From the NCBI RefSeq assembly GCF_003208435.1, contig NZ_QKMF01000028.1:1-34894 (forward strand): a DNA stretch of 34,894 bases, in the 5' to 3' direction. Below are positions 1 through 9,179 of the stretch, piece after piece. Position numbers and translations under genes: made by a program. Position 1 is the first letter of the stretch, and every line of letters begins with the position of its first letter. The notes under the pieces are model-generated. The model had not been told where the DNA came from. It saw nothing but the letters and a program-made list of their open reading frames with translations, and searched no databases. This DNA is from Pelagimonas varians (lineage in GTDB: Bacteria; Pseudomonadota; Alphaproteobacteria; Rhodobacterales; Rhodobacteraceae).

Positions 1-109
1 AAGCCATCTCCGGATCAAACCAGATCGACAACGATCCGCGCTGCTTCAAGCTGTCATTGTAAGACGACCAGTTTGTGGTCTTGTACTTCGTCGGGGTCCA
101 GCTGCTCAT
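1..109 (-). CDS. IS5-family transposase, N-terminal fragment cut by the window edge
   Basis: Reading the minus strand from the ATG at 109-107 gives 36 codons that run off the window. The peptide contains YKTTNWSSYNDSLKQRGSLS followed by IWFDPEM, the typical opening of IS5-family DDE transposases (usual form: Y-K-T-x-N-W, Y-N-x-A-L-K-x-R-G-S-L-x-I-W-F-D). The catalytic DDE residues would lie further on and cannot be seen. The position just inside a terminal inverted repeat supports the call. Confidence 0.8.
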   Translation of the reverse strand, partial: MSSWTPTKYKTTNWSSYNDSLKQRGSLSIWFDPEMA

Positions 110-173
110 GACCGCCTGCTATCACACTGGATTCGCGACATGAATCCCCGCAGCCGATTTGTGCAACAAAGCC
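1..173 (-). mobile_element. End of an IS5-family (IS903-group-like) insertion sequence
   Basis: The window opens inside an insertion sequence. Bases 154-173 read ccgatttgtgcaacaaagcc; seen from the outside this is GGCTTTGTTGCACAAATCGG, which resembles the GGCTTTGTTG-type terminal inverted repeats of the IS903 group of IS5 elements. The transposase start lies just inside this end, on the minus strand. The outer boundary is therefore inferred at base 173, with bases 174-182 as a candidate flank of the target duplication. The other end lies outside the window, so neither the duplication nor the intactness of the element can be checked here. Confidence 0.75.
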
Positions 174-182
174 GTCCTGAGC

Positions 183-1487
183 CTAATCATAGTCGAACCT
201 TTCGGACAGGATGCGATTGGACGGAGTTCCGGACGACACCAAGTAGCCTTCTACTAGGTCCATCATTACAGCGGGGCCACACATCACAAAAAGCCACTCT
301 TTTTTTTCCTGTGACGAGAAAACACGGTCCAGGAGCGCTGTATCTATGAGACCAACCTCTCCTTCCCAGTCCTCCGGTGGCTCCGACAGCACGTAGGTAA
401 CATCTTCAAGATCCAAATCCTGCCGACAAACAATTTGGTCGACCACCCTATTTCCGTATATTAGCTTCACCCGACGTGGGTCTTTGGTAAGGCGCATTTG
501 TCTCACAATCCCCAATAAGGGGGAAATACCCACACCGCCCGCAATAAACGCGATCCCCGGTTCGGTGCGCCCCTCTACAGTCAGGCTGCCAAATGGACCA
601 TCGAGATATGCACGCGACCCTATTTCTATTTGACCAACTGTTTGGCTAAAATCACCCAGTTCTTTGATGATAAAAGAAACATCAGGTCCGGAATTCGGTG
701 CGGAACTAATTGAGAATGGATTTTCTTTAACTGAAAAGGGACTGTGGCCTACATTCAACCACACAAATTGCCCTGCTTGGTAATCAAGGCCCGCATGCCC
801 TTTTGGTGAAACTGTCAGTTGCCATTGCTTTTGCGCCAATCTGGTGACGGATATAACGTGCCATGGACGTCTCAATTTTCGCAAAGGTTGAATGAGGTAA
901 ACGTAAATGAGTGATCCAACCGAAACGCCCGTCATGACCGACCATAGCCAAGTCATTGCGGGCTGTGATCCATAGCGCCCGGCATAGACGGAATGGTGGA
1001 GCAAAAGTGCCGCTATCAAGAGGGCTCCAATCCCGTGCATCAAGCGCCAAGTTTCATATTTGTAGTCTAATTGTGTGCGGCCGATCGCAAGAAGAACAAG
1101 GCTGGGCAGAAGCACAAATGCCAAAATGCCCGTTGAAAGAGAGGCAAGGTCAGTGGTGATAGTGAGTTGCCGCGTCGGATCCCAAGGGCGTGGGCCACCA
1201 GAAGGCGTGCCTTGATAAAGCAAAGGGTGCAGCAGCGCAAAAACCAATGCTATGCGCGCCATCATCTGATGAACCCGCATAGTCACGTCCATACCCACAC
1301 CATTCGAAATACTTTTGAAACGGCCCGATAGCACGAATTCCACAAGGATTATTGAAAATGCAAGAATTCCAAGACCAGAGGCAAGCTCTTGCCAAAACAC
1401 ACGTGGAGGCCCGCCGACGAGCCGTGAAACGGCCAGCGGTAACGTGACTGCGAACAGATACAAGAGGAGCAATAATCGCGGTTTCAT
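183..1487 (-). CDS. Ferric-reductase-like heme/flavin transmembrane oxidoreductase
   Basis: 434 residues from the ATG at 1487; a longer reading frame upstream would overlap the ATPase gene and has no membrane or domain features. The N-terminal half is a ferric-reductase-type membrane domain of about six helices with two candidate heme-binding histidine pairs, one in VHQMMARIALVFALLH and one in MHGIGALLIAALLLHH. The C-terminal half is an FAD/NAD(P)-binding ferredoxin-reductase module: NPFSISSAPN is the flavin motif, GGVGISPLLG the nucleotide motif, and MCGPAVMMD the C-terminal motif. There is no C-terminal [2Fe-2S] domain. It should pass electrons from NAD(P)H via FAD and heme across the inner membrane; the acceptor is unknown. 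It lies 110 bp downstream of the P-type ATPase on the same strand, probably co-transcribed. Its stop codon is 10 bp from the inferred IS boundary, but the C-terminus ends in the usual ERFDYD-like way, so the gene looks intact. Confidence 0.8.
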   Translation of the reverse strand: MKPRLLLLLYLFAVTLPLAVSRLVGGPPRVFWQELASGLGILAFSIILVEFVLSGRFKSISNGVGMDVTMRVHQMMARIALVFALLHPLLYQGTPSGGPRPWDPTRQLTITTDLASLSTGILAFVLLPSLVLLAIGRTQLDYKYETWRLMHGIGALLIAALLLHHSVYAGRYGSQPAMTWLWSVMTGVSVGSLIYVYLIQPLRKLRRPWHVISVTRLAQKQWQLTVSPKGHAGLDYQAGQFVWLNVGHSPFSVKENPFSISSAPNSGPDVSFIIKELGDFSQTVGQIEIGSRAYLDGPFGSLTVEGRTEPGIAFIAGGVGISPLLGIVRQMRLTKDPRRVKLIYGNRVVDQIVCRQDLDLEDVTYVLSEPPEDWEGEVGLIDTALLDRVFSSQEKKEWLFVMCGPAVMMDLVEGYLVSSGTPSNRILSERFDYD

Positions 1488-1597
1488 GTGATTTTTCTGA
1501 AGCGCTTTTTTCGGAATTTCAATTTCTTTGGTCCTTAATGCCAATTCGTTGCTTGTTTTTTCAGTCCAGTTTGAGAGCCAATTTTTCCATTTTGCAT

Positions 1598-4345
1598 TCA
1601 AACGGGCCTGTCTGCATTTGCATGAACTGAGGACTTCCCGCGCTGACCATACCGGACAAGCCAATCAAAACCACCTGTCGCCAGCAGAGCTTGCCCAAAA
1701 ATCAACGGCAACAAGCTCATGCCTGCGGCCAATCCAACCCCTGAAATGCCGGGATATGGCAGCCCCAGAAGTCCGGACAAACCGGGATGCCAGAGCGCCG
1801 CGATGATCAGGCCCAGACAAAGCGCCAGCGCGCCCCAAACATAGCGGTTGCGCGTCACGTCATTCCGCAACATCCCACTTTCGGGACTACGAACATTGAA
1901 GACATTCCAAAGCTGTGCGAACGCAAGCGTCAGGAATGCCACTGTTACCGCTGCTGCGGGCGATACCTTTAGCCAAAAAAGTGCAAGTCCGAATGCACCA
2001 AGCGTCACCAATGTGATCACTGCTCCAAGCAACCCCAACAAAATCCAGCGTGGACGGTCCAATATCTGTTCTTCGGGATCGCGTGGCGGCCGCTCCATTT
2101 CGTGGTCATCGCCCTTCCCCAACCCAAGCGCGAAGGCCGGAAACACATCGGTAACAAGGTTCAGGAACAAGATTTGGAGCGGCAGGATCGGCGTTGGCAA
2201 ACCAATGGCAAAGGCAAGTCCGACGACAAGCAATTCACTAACATTGCAGGACATCAAGTAGACAACAAACTTGCGGATGTTGGCGAATATCACACGCCCT
2301 TGGCGCATGGCATCGATAATCGAATGAAGGGAATCGTCTTTAAGAACCATATCCGCAGCCTGACGCGCGACCTGAGTTCCCCTCTGGCCCATAGCAATGC
2401 CGATATCCGCCTTTTTCAGAGAGGGCGCATCGTTCACCCCGTCCCCAGTCATAGCCACCACATGCCCGGCTTGCTGATAGAGACTGACAAGAGCAAGCTT
2501 GGTTGCGGGTGTAACACGGGCAAAAACGTCAGCCGCAAGCCCGCGGGCACGAACTGTCGGGTCTTCCGTATCCGTTTCGATCTTCTGCCATTCGCGTCCC
2601 TCAATCACTGCCAGCTCTCCCTCTCCAAGGCCAGCCTCGTGAGCGATGGCCTCTGCGGTATCTGCGTGATCTCCTGTAAGCATCACAACGCGTACACCAG
2701 CCCGGCGGCTGGCATGGATCGCGTCACGAACACCGTCACGCAAGGGGTCTTGCAAACAGACCAGCCCGACAAGCGTCAGGCCTTCATAAGGTTCTGCGTC
2801 AGCAGAGACATCTTGTTTCATGGCCAGCGCCAACAAGCGAAGGCCGTCCTTGGCAGCAAGGGCACCTCGTGCGGCCCAGTCTGTGCGCCGGTCTTGATCC
2901 AAAGCGCATGGACCATCGGGGCCCAGTTCTGAATTGCACGCGGCCATCACGGCTTCTGGCGCGCCTTTAACAACATAGTCATAGCCATCGTCTCGCCTGT
3001 GGACGTTGGCCATCATTTTGGTGTCCGCATCAAATGCGTATTCCCGCAGCTCTTCGTGCGTCTTGAGTATGTCGTCGCGCGCGGTGCCAGCATCCCGCGC
3101 GGCAACAAGCAAGGCGATCTCCATCGGATCACCCGATTGCCCATCGGCTCCGGCACCCAAAGATGCATTGTTGCAAAGCGCCCCAATCCGCAGCGCCCAG
3201 CTTAGCCGCTTTTCCCCTTTTGGAGATACGTCCATCCCCTTGGTCACAAATGATAATTCACTCTTGCCGCGTTTGGCTTCAACATCCAGACCTGACAACA
3301 AATAGCGCACCGCCGTCATCCGGTTCTCGGTTAACGTTCCAGTTTTATCCGTTAGAATGATTGTCGCCGCTCCCAGCGTCTCTACCGAGGATAGCTGTGT
3401 GATCAGCGCATTGCGTTGCGCCATCCGCCACATGCCCCGCGCAAGAGTCAGCGTCGCAACTATGGGCAACCCCTCGGGGACAGCTGCCACAGCAAGGGCA
3501 ACGCCGGTCTGAACCATGTCCAACACCGGATGGCCGCGCAAGATGCCCAAACCGGCCGTTACCATCGCAAGCGCAATCGTCAACCAGACCAACCGATGCC
3601 CAAGCCGGTCAAGCCGCTGTTCCAATGGCGCAGCCACGCTCTTGGCACCGTGAACCAGCGCACTGATGTGACCAATCTCGGTCGCCATCCCGGTTGCGAC
3701 GACAATGCCCTCACCCGCTCCCTGCGTAATCGCCGTGCCCTTGAACGCCGCACTGAAACGGTCCCCTATCAAGGCATCGGCCTGCGTCACCTCAGTGTTT
3801 TTTGCGACCGGTACTGACTCCCCTGTCAGTATGGACTCGTCGATTTGCAGGTTCGAGGCCTCTATGATCCGAAGATCAGCAGTGACCACATCCCCAGCCT
3901 CGAGAATGACCACATCACCGGGGACCAGCTCCTGCGCGTCGACCTGTTTTATGGACCCATCCCTGCGCACACGGGCGCGGACTTCTGCGAGTCCGAGCAA
4001 CGCCTCCATCGAGCGGGCGGCGCGAAGTTCAGTGAAAAAACCGATGGCGCTGTTGATAACAAGAACGACAAGGATCGCCATGCCTTCGGGCAGATCACCA
4101 AAGGCAAACGACAGAGCCGCTGCCGCAGCAAGCAGCCAGACAATGAAACCCTTGAACTGATGCAGCAGGATGCGCAGGACGCTTTTCTTTTCCTGACGAA
4201 GCAGCTTGTTTGGACCATAGCGCTGCATTTGCAATTCAACGGCTTTCGCACCCAGCCCCACTTCTGGATCGGTATTCAAAGCCGCTGCAACATCCGCGAC
4301 GGAGCGCGCATACGCCATTTCAATTGATTTAGCCATTTCGTCCAA
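1598..4345 (-). CDS. P-type cation-transporting ATPase, type IIA (Ca2+-ATPase-like)
   Basis: 915 residues, full length for the family. Order seen: N-terminal cation-ATPase domain (about 10-75), first transmembrane pair, actuator loop with TGES at 174-177, TM4 with PEGLP at 290-294, phosphorylation motif DKTGT with Asp333, nucleotide-binding domain, hinge motif MTGDGVND at 632-639, then C-terminal membrane helices. The residues that form calcium site II in SERCA are all present: Glu291 in PEGL, Asn701 and Glu704 in TM5 (SCNVSELL), and Asn729, Thr732 and Asp733 in TM6 (NLVTD). This points to Ca2+ (or Mn2+) export driven by ATP rather than H+ or heavy-metal transport; the ion itself is inference. 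The gene is divergent from phosphoenolpyruvate synthase and upstream of the ferric-reductase-like gene. ATG at 4345 was chosen; ATG at 4336 would change only three residues. Confidence 0.88.
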   Translation of the reverse strand: MDEMAKSIEMAYARSVADVAAALNTDPEVGLGAKAVELQMQRYGPNKLLRQEKKSVLRILLHQFKGFIVWLLAAAAALSFAFGDLPEGMAILVVLVINSAIGFFTELRAARSMEALLGLAEVRARVRRDGSIKQVDAQELVPGDVVILEAGDVVTADLRIIEASNLQIDESILTGESVPVAKNTEVTQADALIGDRFSAAFKGTAITQGAGEGIVVATGMATEIGHISALVHGAKSVAAPLEQRLDRLGHRLVWLTIALAMVTAGLGILRGHPVLDMVQTGVALAVAAVPEGLPIVATLTLARGMWRMAQRNALITQLSSVETLGAATIILTDKTGTLTENRMTAVRYLLSGLDVEAKRGKSELSFVTKGMDVSPKGEKRLSWALRIGALCNNASLGAGADGQSGDPMEIALLVAARDAGTARDDILKTHEELREYAFDADTKMMANVHRRDDGYDYVVKGAPEAVMAACNSELGPDGPCALDQDRRTDWAARGALAAKDGLRLLALAMKQDVSADAEPYEGLTLVGLVCLQDPLRDGVRDAIHASRRAGVRVVMLTGDHADTAEAIAHEAGLGEGELAVIEGREWQKIETDTEDPTVRARGLAADVFARVTPATKLALVSLYQQAGHVVAMTGDGVNDAPSLKKADIGIAMGQRGTQVARQAADMVLKDDSLHSIIDAMRQGRVIFANIRKFVVYLMSCNVSELLVVGLAFAIGLPTPILPLQILFLNLVTDVFPAFALGLGKGDDHEMERPPRDPEEQILDRPRWILLGLLGAVITLVTLGAFGLALFWLKVSPAAAVTVAFLTLAFAQLWNVFNVRSPESGMLRNDVTRNRYVWGALALCLGLIIAALWHPGLSGLLGLPYPGISGVGLAAGMSLLPLIFGQALLATGGFDWLVRYGQRGKSSVHANADRPV

Positions 4346-4645
4346 TCAGACTAGGTTGCCCAAGTTCACTGCAAAAGTGACGAATCTGTGCCGCGTGCAC
4401 CTTAATGCAGATCAAACCGCCGCTCTTTGGAAAACTGTAGTGCGCTATTGAGCTGGCCAGATTTAGCAAAGACGTACTTGTAACCTGCTGGTTCAACATC
4501 CTCGATGCAGGTCAACATCAGCTCGGCGCGGCAATGTCGATGTTGCCAAAAAAACTTGTCTCTCGGATCGCGAACTTGCTCCATGTCAATTCGTCGGTGT
4601 TTTTTCCAGTACTCTGTCCGAAAGCACTAGCGTTAGGAAATCACC
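4346..4645. promoter_or_regulatory. Divergent intergenic region between the P-type ATPase and PEP synthase
   Basis: This 300-bp gap must hold promoters for both divergent genes. I see no FNR-type TTGAT-N4-ATCAA box and no clear perfect palindrome. A 60-codon reading frame on the minus strand (4402-4584) lacks a ribosome-binding site and recognisable similarity, so it is not called. The SD-like agga before the ATG at 4646 belongs to PEP synthase. Confidence 0.45.
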
Positions 4646-7030
4646 ATGGCCAAGCCCCTTCTCTTTGTGATGAACTTTTCAGATGTGACGCGTGGCGATA
4701 TTGCGATCGTCGGAGGCAAAAACGCTTCGCTGGGCGAAATGATTGGAGCCCTTGGGGAAAAAGGCATCCGAGTCCCGCCCGGATTTGCCACCACCTCCGA
4801 TGCATTTCGCGCCTATCTGGCAGCGAATGACCTCAACGACCGCATTGACGCGGCGTTGGAAAAACTGGCAACCGGCAAGGCCACATTGCATCAAACCGGC
4901 GAGGCAACCCGTTCACTCATTCTGGGTGGCAAATGGCCCAAAGACATAGAAACGGCGATAGGCGATCACTACCGTGCCCTTTGTGAAACAGCAGGCAAGA
5001 CCAACGTCGCCGTTGCTGTCCGGTCCAGTGCGACGGCAGAAGACTTGCCGGATGCCAGCTTTGCCGGTCAGCAAGAAACCTTTCTCAATATCACTGGGAA
5101 GGACGCGCTGATGGTGGCCTGCAAACGTTGCTATGCCTCTCTCTTCACTGACCGTGCGATTTCCTATCGCCAGATGCAGGGATTTGCCCACCAAAAAGTC
5201 GCCCTTTCCGTCGGGATACAACAAATGGTGCAGGCAGACACCGGTGGGTCTGGTGTAATGTTTTCGATCGATACGGAATCCGGTTTTCCCGATGCAGTGC
5301 TGATCAACGCAGCTTGGGGTCTTGGTGAAAATGTGGTGCAAGGCGCGGTGGACCCTGACGAATATCAGGTGTTCAAACCCTTTCTCGACACCCCCAAACT
5401 AATACCCATCTTGGAAAAGCGGATAGGCGCAAAAAAGATCAAGATGATCTACGGGCGTGATGGTATGCCCCGCAACGTGCCGACCTCCAAGGCGGAACGC
5501 AGGGAATTTGTCCTCAATGACGCCGAGATACTGTCGCTGGCAAGACAGGCCAAGATCATTGAGACGCATTACGGTCAACCGATGGACATCGAATGGGCGC
5601 GTGATGGCTCGACTGGAACCCTCTATATCGTTCAGGCACGGCCAGAAACTGTCCAGTCAAATGCCGATATTGGTGCGCTTAAATCCTATACAGTAAAAGA
5701 CCCCGGCAAAGTGATCCTGACCGGCATGAGCGTCGGAGACGCAGCCGTCGCCGGACAGGTGAGTATCATCGAAAATGCGGCTGATATTGATCGTTTTGTC
5801 GATGGATCCGTACTGGTCACAAGCACCACTGATCCTGACTGGGTGCCCATTATGAAACGAGCAGCCGCTATTGTCACCGATCACGGCGGGCGAACCTCAC
5901 ATGCAGCAATCGTAAGCCGCGAATTGGGCTTGCCGGCTGTCGTCGGTTGCGGCAACGCCACTCACGTCTTGCATGACGAACAGGACATCACCGTTTCTTG
6001 TGCTGGCGGCGAAGAAGGCGTGATCACCTCGGGCATTTCCGAGATCACAGTGTCTGAGGAAGAATTGCACATATTGCCAACCACGAAGACCAAAGTGATG
6101 CTAAATCTAGCCAATCCTTCGGCCGCCTTGCGGTGGTGGCGCTTGCCGGTTGAGGGCGTCGGTCTGGCTCGAATGGAGTTTGTGATCAACAGCGCAGTTC
6201 GGGTTCACCCAATGGCGCTCGCGCATTTCGACAAAATCACAGACCCGGCGCAGCGTCAGGCGATTGAAGATCTGACCACGGGCTACGACAGTAAACCAGC
6301 CTATTTTGTGGACCGGCTGGCCCGAGGTCTGTCACGCATTGCTGCCTTCTGCTACCCGAAACCTGTGATCGTCCGCATGAGCGATTTCAAAACAAACGAA
6401 TATGCGGAACTGTTGGGGGGGCGTTCTTTCGAGCCGAATGAAGAAAACCCGATGATCGGTTTTCGCGGGGCGTCGCGCTATTACTCCGCTGCATATAGCG
6501 ACGGGTTTGCGCTGGAATGTCAGGCGATAGCACGTCTGCGCACAGAAATGGGTTTTGACAATGTCATTGTGATGATCCCCTTTTGCCGGACACCGGAAGA
6601 GGCCGACCGCGTACTTGCGGTTATGGCCGAACACAACTTGGTTCGCGGGCGCGACAAATTACAGATTTATGTGATGTGCGAAATACCGTCAAACGTGGTT
6701 CGCGCAGCAGAATTTGCCACACGATTTGATGGATTTTCCATCGGATCCAACGACTTGACACAGCTCACGCTGGGTATCGATCGCGATTCCGGTGAATTGG
6801 CGTCGCTCTTTCGAGAGGATGATCCTGCAGTTTTGTGGATGATCGAAACGGTGATCAAAGAAGCGCATAAGGCAGGATCAAAAGTCGGATTTTGCGGACA
6901 AGCACCGAGCAACGATCCGACTTTCGCCCGTGTCCTCGTCGACTACGGAATCGACAGCATATCTGTTACGCCGGATAGCTTCATCAAGGTGTTGCGCAAT
7001 GTGGCCAAAGCAGAAAAAATCAACTCATAA
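4646..7030 (+). CDS. ppsA: Phosphoenolpyruvate synthase (pyruvate, water dikinase)
   Basis: 794 residues, matching the family length (about 790). It converts pyruvate, ATP and water to phosphoenolpyruvate, AMP and phosphate in the cytoplasm, the entry to gluconeogenesis from C3 acids. The N-terminal ATP-grasp/PPDK domain opens with GGKNASLGEMI and contains VRSSATAEDLPDASFAGQQE. The swivelling phosphohistidine domain carries GGRTSHAAIVSRELGLPAVVG (positions about 414-434), with the catalytic His at residue 419, close to His421 of E. coli PpsA. The C-terminal PEP-binding barrel has RMSDFKTNEY, GFRGASRYY, GSNDLTQLTLGIDRD and the catalytic-Cys motif GFCGQAPS. ATG at 4646 follows an AGGA-type site. 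It stands alone on its strand and fits a cell living on organic acids, like those the neighbouring catabolic modules would produce. Confidence 0.95.
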   Translation: MAKPLLFVMNFSDVTRGDIAIVGGKNASLGEMIGALGEKGIRVPPGFATTSDAFRAYLAANDLNDRIDAALEKLATGKATLHQTGEATRSLILGGKWPKDIETAIGDHYRALCETAGKTNVAVAVRSSATAEDLPDASFAGQQETFLNITGKDALMVACKRCYASLFTDRAISYRQMQGFAHQKVALSVGIQQMVQADTGGSGVMFSIDTESGFPDAVLINAAWGLGENVVQGAVDPDEYQVFKPFLDTPKLIPILEKRIGAKKIKMIYGRDGMPRNVPTSKAERREFVLNDAEILSLARQAKIIETHYGQPMDIEWARDGSTGTLYIVQARPETVQSNADIGALKSYTVKDPGKVILTGMSVGDAAVAGQVSIIENAADIDRFVDGSVLVTSTTDPDWVPIMKRAAAIVTDHGGRTSHAAIVSRELGLPAVVGCGNATHVLHDEQDITVSCAGGEEGVITSGISEITVSEEELHILPTTKTKVMLNLANPSAALRWWRLPVEGVGLARMEFVINSAVRVHPMALAHFDKITDPAQRQAIEDLTTGYDSKPAYFVDRLARGLSRIAAFCYPKPVIVRMSDFKTNEYAELLGGRSFEPNEENPMIGFRGASRYYSAAYSDGFALECQAIARLRTEMGFDNVIVMIPFCRTPEEADRVLAVMAEHNLVRGRDKLQIYVMCEIPSNVVRAAEFATRFDGFSIGSNDLTQLTLGIDRDSGELASLFREDDPAVLWMIETVIKEAHKAGSKVGFCGQAPSNDPTFARVLVDYGIDSISVTPDSFIKVLRNVAKAEKINS

Positions 7031-7766
7031 ATCTCAGGGCTGCCCCCAAAACAGCGCTGTAAAATTATCCATCGGGCACCCTGAGCGTGGCGCGCGTGCG
7101 GTTGGATCCAGACCAACGTGTGATCAACCGGGCTCTAGGGATTTTCCCCGACGCAAGCGCCCCACAGCCGCGAGAGCCGCCTTCCGCCTCCCTTCATAAA
7201 CGTCTGTTTCAAACAGGCCTTCAAATATGCCTTCTACTGGGAACCGACACATATGAGTAACAATAGTGTTCGTTGGCACTAAATATGCAGACAATAATCC
7301 GCGCGATGATCATTGCCCAAGTTCGCAGCAATAATCGCTTTTTGCCGTGCCTGTGGCACCACCGGCGGCAATGGCTGGGGTTTTGGATAACTCCGTGGGT
7401 TTAGCGGGTCGAGGCAGGGCAATTCCGATCAAGTCGCTCCAACTGTTGTCGATGTTCGCCGGCTACCCTGCCCCTATGATTGCGCCGGTCAAGATCATCC
7501 GTTTTCGCGCAAACGATCATGCAAAGATTGCCGGACGAAAGTTGCCATAAACTCTTGCGGTGGCGACGCTCGGCCAAGTTGATTGCAGTGGTGCGGACGT
7601 TCGATACACGTTGGATCGCCAGCCAAGATGTGGACTTTGCAATCTTCGCCACTTGCCCGTCTGCACGACCTCATGCAAACTTGACGGTGGATAGGGGTTT
7701 TCGGTTGCCCGCTGGGTCAACCGCGACACGGATCTGCGCGCTAACAGATCTTGGGAGGAATTGTTC
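7031..7766. other. 736-bp stretch without a recognisable gene
   Basis: No intact gene is supported here. Short open stretches exist on both strands, for example plus-strand 7063-7250 and minus-strand 7520-7650, but none has a good start site or a family I recognise. The stretch could hold worn-down remnants of genes. The last bases (7753-7758, gggagg) are the ribosome-binding site of the next gene. No convincing factor-independent terminator is visible directly after PEP synthase. Confidence 0.5.
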
Positions 7767-8585
7767 ATGACATCCGAAACTGCAGGTCCTAAACCACCGA
7801 ACAATCTGGCTCCGCAACAGCCCGGTATGCCCAAGGTCAACAAAGTGACCGCAGAGGACATCACCGCGTCGCTGAAGGCCGGGTTTTCAGACTTTCTGGC
7901 GCGCCCTGTCATCAGCGGATTCTTCGGCCTGTTCTACGCAGTTTTCGGCATCCTGTTTGTCTGGTGCCTTGTCTGGCTCGGCAAGATCTGGATGATTATT
8001 CCCGCCGCGATCGCCTTTCCTTTGGTCGCGCCTTTCGCCTGCGCCGGTCTTTATGAAATGTCCCGCCGGTTGCAGAAAGAAGAGAGTTTCGGCTGGTCGG
8101 ACATCCTCACCGTCATGGCAAACCAACGCAAGCGTGAAATGGGTTGGATGGCCTTTGTCACCCTTTTCGTTTTGTGGATCTGGTTTTACCAGTTCAGGAT
8201 TGTGCTGGTGATCGTTTTGCAGGATTCATCCTTTTCGGATTTAGACGGGTTTTTCAATACCGTACTGTTTACGACAGAGGGCTGGACCTTCCTTGCAATT
8301 GGCACGTGCTCCGGTGCTGTTCTTTCAGCAGTCTTGTTCACAGTGACCGTCGTGGCCATGCCCATGCTGCTTGACCGGGACATCGATTTCGTTACCGCCA
8401 TACTCACGTCCGTTCGCGTCGTCACAGAAAATCCCATGGTCATGCTCTCATGGGCAGCTATCATCACGGCAACCATGCTATTGTCGCTGGTTCCGGCGTT
8501 TATGGGCCTGATCTTTACCCTGCCGATCCTTGGCCACGCCACATGGCATCTCTATCAGCGGGCCGTCTCTCCGGCAGAGGAGTAA
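7767..8585 (+). CDS. DUF2189 family integral membrane protein
   Basis: 272 residues from ATG 7767, which lies 8 nt after the strong site gggagg (7753-7758); a TTG two codons earlier is too close to that site. After a hydrophilic N-terminus (about 40 residues) with the VNKVTAEDITASLKAGFSDF segment, the protein has about six hydrophobic helices. The pattern, including PLVAPFACAGLYEMSRRL in the first half and ending in LPILGHATWHLYQRAV, matches DUF2189 (PF09955), common in Rhodobacteraceae and of unknown biochemical function. It stands alone between two gene-poor stretches, so context suggests no partner. Confidence 0.8.
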   Translation: MTSETAGPKPPNNLAPQQPGMPKVNKVTAEDITASLKAGFSDFLARPVISGFFGLFYAVFGILFVWCLVWLGKIWMIIPAAIAFPLVAPFACAGLYEMSRRLQKEESFGWSDILTVMANQRKREMGWMAFVTLFVLWIWFYQFRIVLVIVLQDSSFSDLDGFFNTVLFTTEGWTFLAIGTCSGAVLSAVLFTVTVVAMPMLLDRDIDFVTAILTSVRVVTENPMVMLSWAAIITATMLLSLVPAFMGLIFTLPILGHATWHLYQRAVSPAEE

Positions 8586-8760
8586 ACCCCGGTACAATTG
8601 GGTCGGCGCATCCGTGTCAGATTTGGTGCTCAAACCTTGGGAAGACGTGATTCATGTTTTGAATTCAATCAGGGTTTGCGCTGATATAAGCAGTTGCACA
8701 CCTAAGAGGGACAAGGCCCCGACCCGAGCGGAGTATTAACCGGTCCCGTCATCTTGGACA

Positions 8761-8880
8761 GGTTTGCGGCAGGCTGAGGTGGCAATCTTCGAATGCATTG
8801 ACGGGATCTACAATCCGCGCCGCCGACATTCAGCGCGAGGCTGGAAAAGCCCAATCGCAGGCGACAGGAATGTGGCTTAA
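8761..8880 (+). mobile_element. IS3-family transposase (OrfB) C-terminal remnant
   Basis: From about 8761 to the TAA at 8880 the plus strand encodes LRQAEVAIFECIDGIYNPRR followed by RHSARGWKSPIAGDRNVA. This is the signature tail of IS3-family OrfB integrase-type transposases (usual pattern: A-x-F-E-Y-I-E-x-F-Y-N-x-x-R-R-H-S-x-L-G-x-x-S-P). Only about 35 codons remain, and the DDE core upstream is gone. It is a dead remnant marking past transposition at this spot. Confidence 0.75.
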
Positions 8881-9020
8881 ACGAGGACTTGGGTAAAGTT
8901 TGGTTAGCCCTTGGTCTTGCTCGCCGTTGGTTTCCAAATGCTCTTTCTCTCAAGCTATCGCGTCTGATTTAAACCGTGAATCCCCGGTTTAACGAGTCTA
9001 TGGCGAATTATTCGGTGGAT

Positions 9021-9061
9021 CGAACGCAGGCGGGATTGGTGCCACTTTGTGCCCGCGTTCG
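9021..9061. repeat. Inverted repeat with 7-bp arms
   Basis: CGAACGC at 9021-9027 pairs with GCGTTCG at 9055-9061, and GGG/CCC next to the loop can extend the stem across a 4-nt bulge. No T tract follows on either strand, so a standard terminator is not supported. It lies between two convergent genes and could be an IS end, a transcript-stabilising hairpin or chance. Confidence 0.35.
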
Positions 9062-9179
9062 AAGCTTGTGATCGCCGTATTGTTCGGTAGCGCCACGGCC
9101 TGAAATGACGACCTAACCCCAAAACCTTTTCTTCCATTCACTAAAATGGAGTGGGCCAAAATCCCTTAGGATTGAACAC

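Larger units (their letters stand above)
8586..9179. other. Gene-poor stretch between convergent genes
   Basis: Apart from the IS3 transposase scrap (8761-8880) and an inverted repeat (9021-9061), both listed separately, I see no gene here. The flanking genes converge on it. No hairpin with a clear T tract is visible. Confidence 0.5.

Noticed and set aside
2102-2932. 276-codon plus-strand frame opposite the P-type ATPase
   Set aside because: Antisense to the region encoding the MTGDGVND motif and C-terminal membrane helices of the ATPase; no independent support.
4402-4584. 60-codon minus-strand frame in the ATPase/ppsA gap
   Set aside because: Composition is plausible for a small protein, but there is no ribosome-binding site and no family I recognise.
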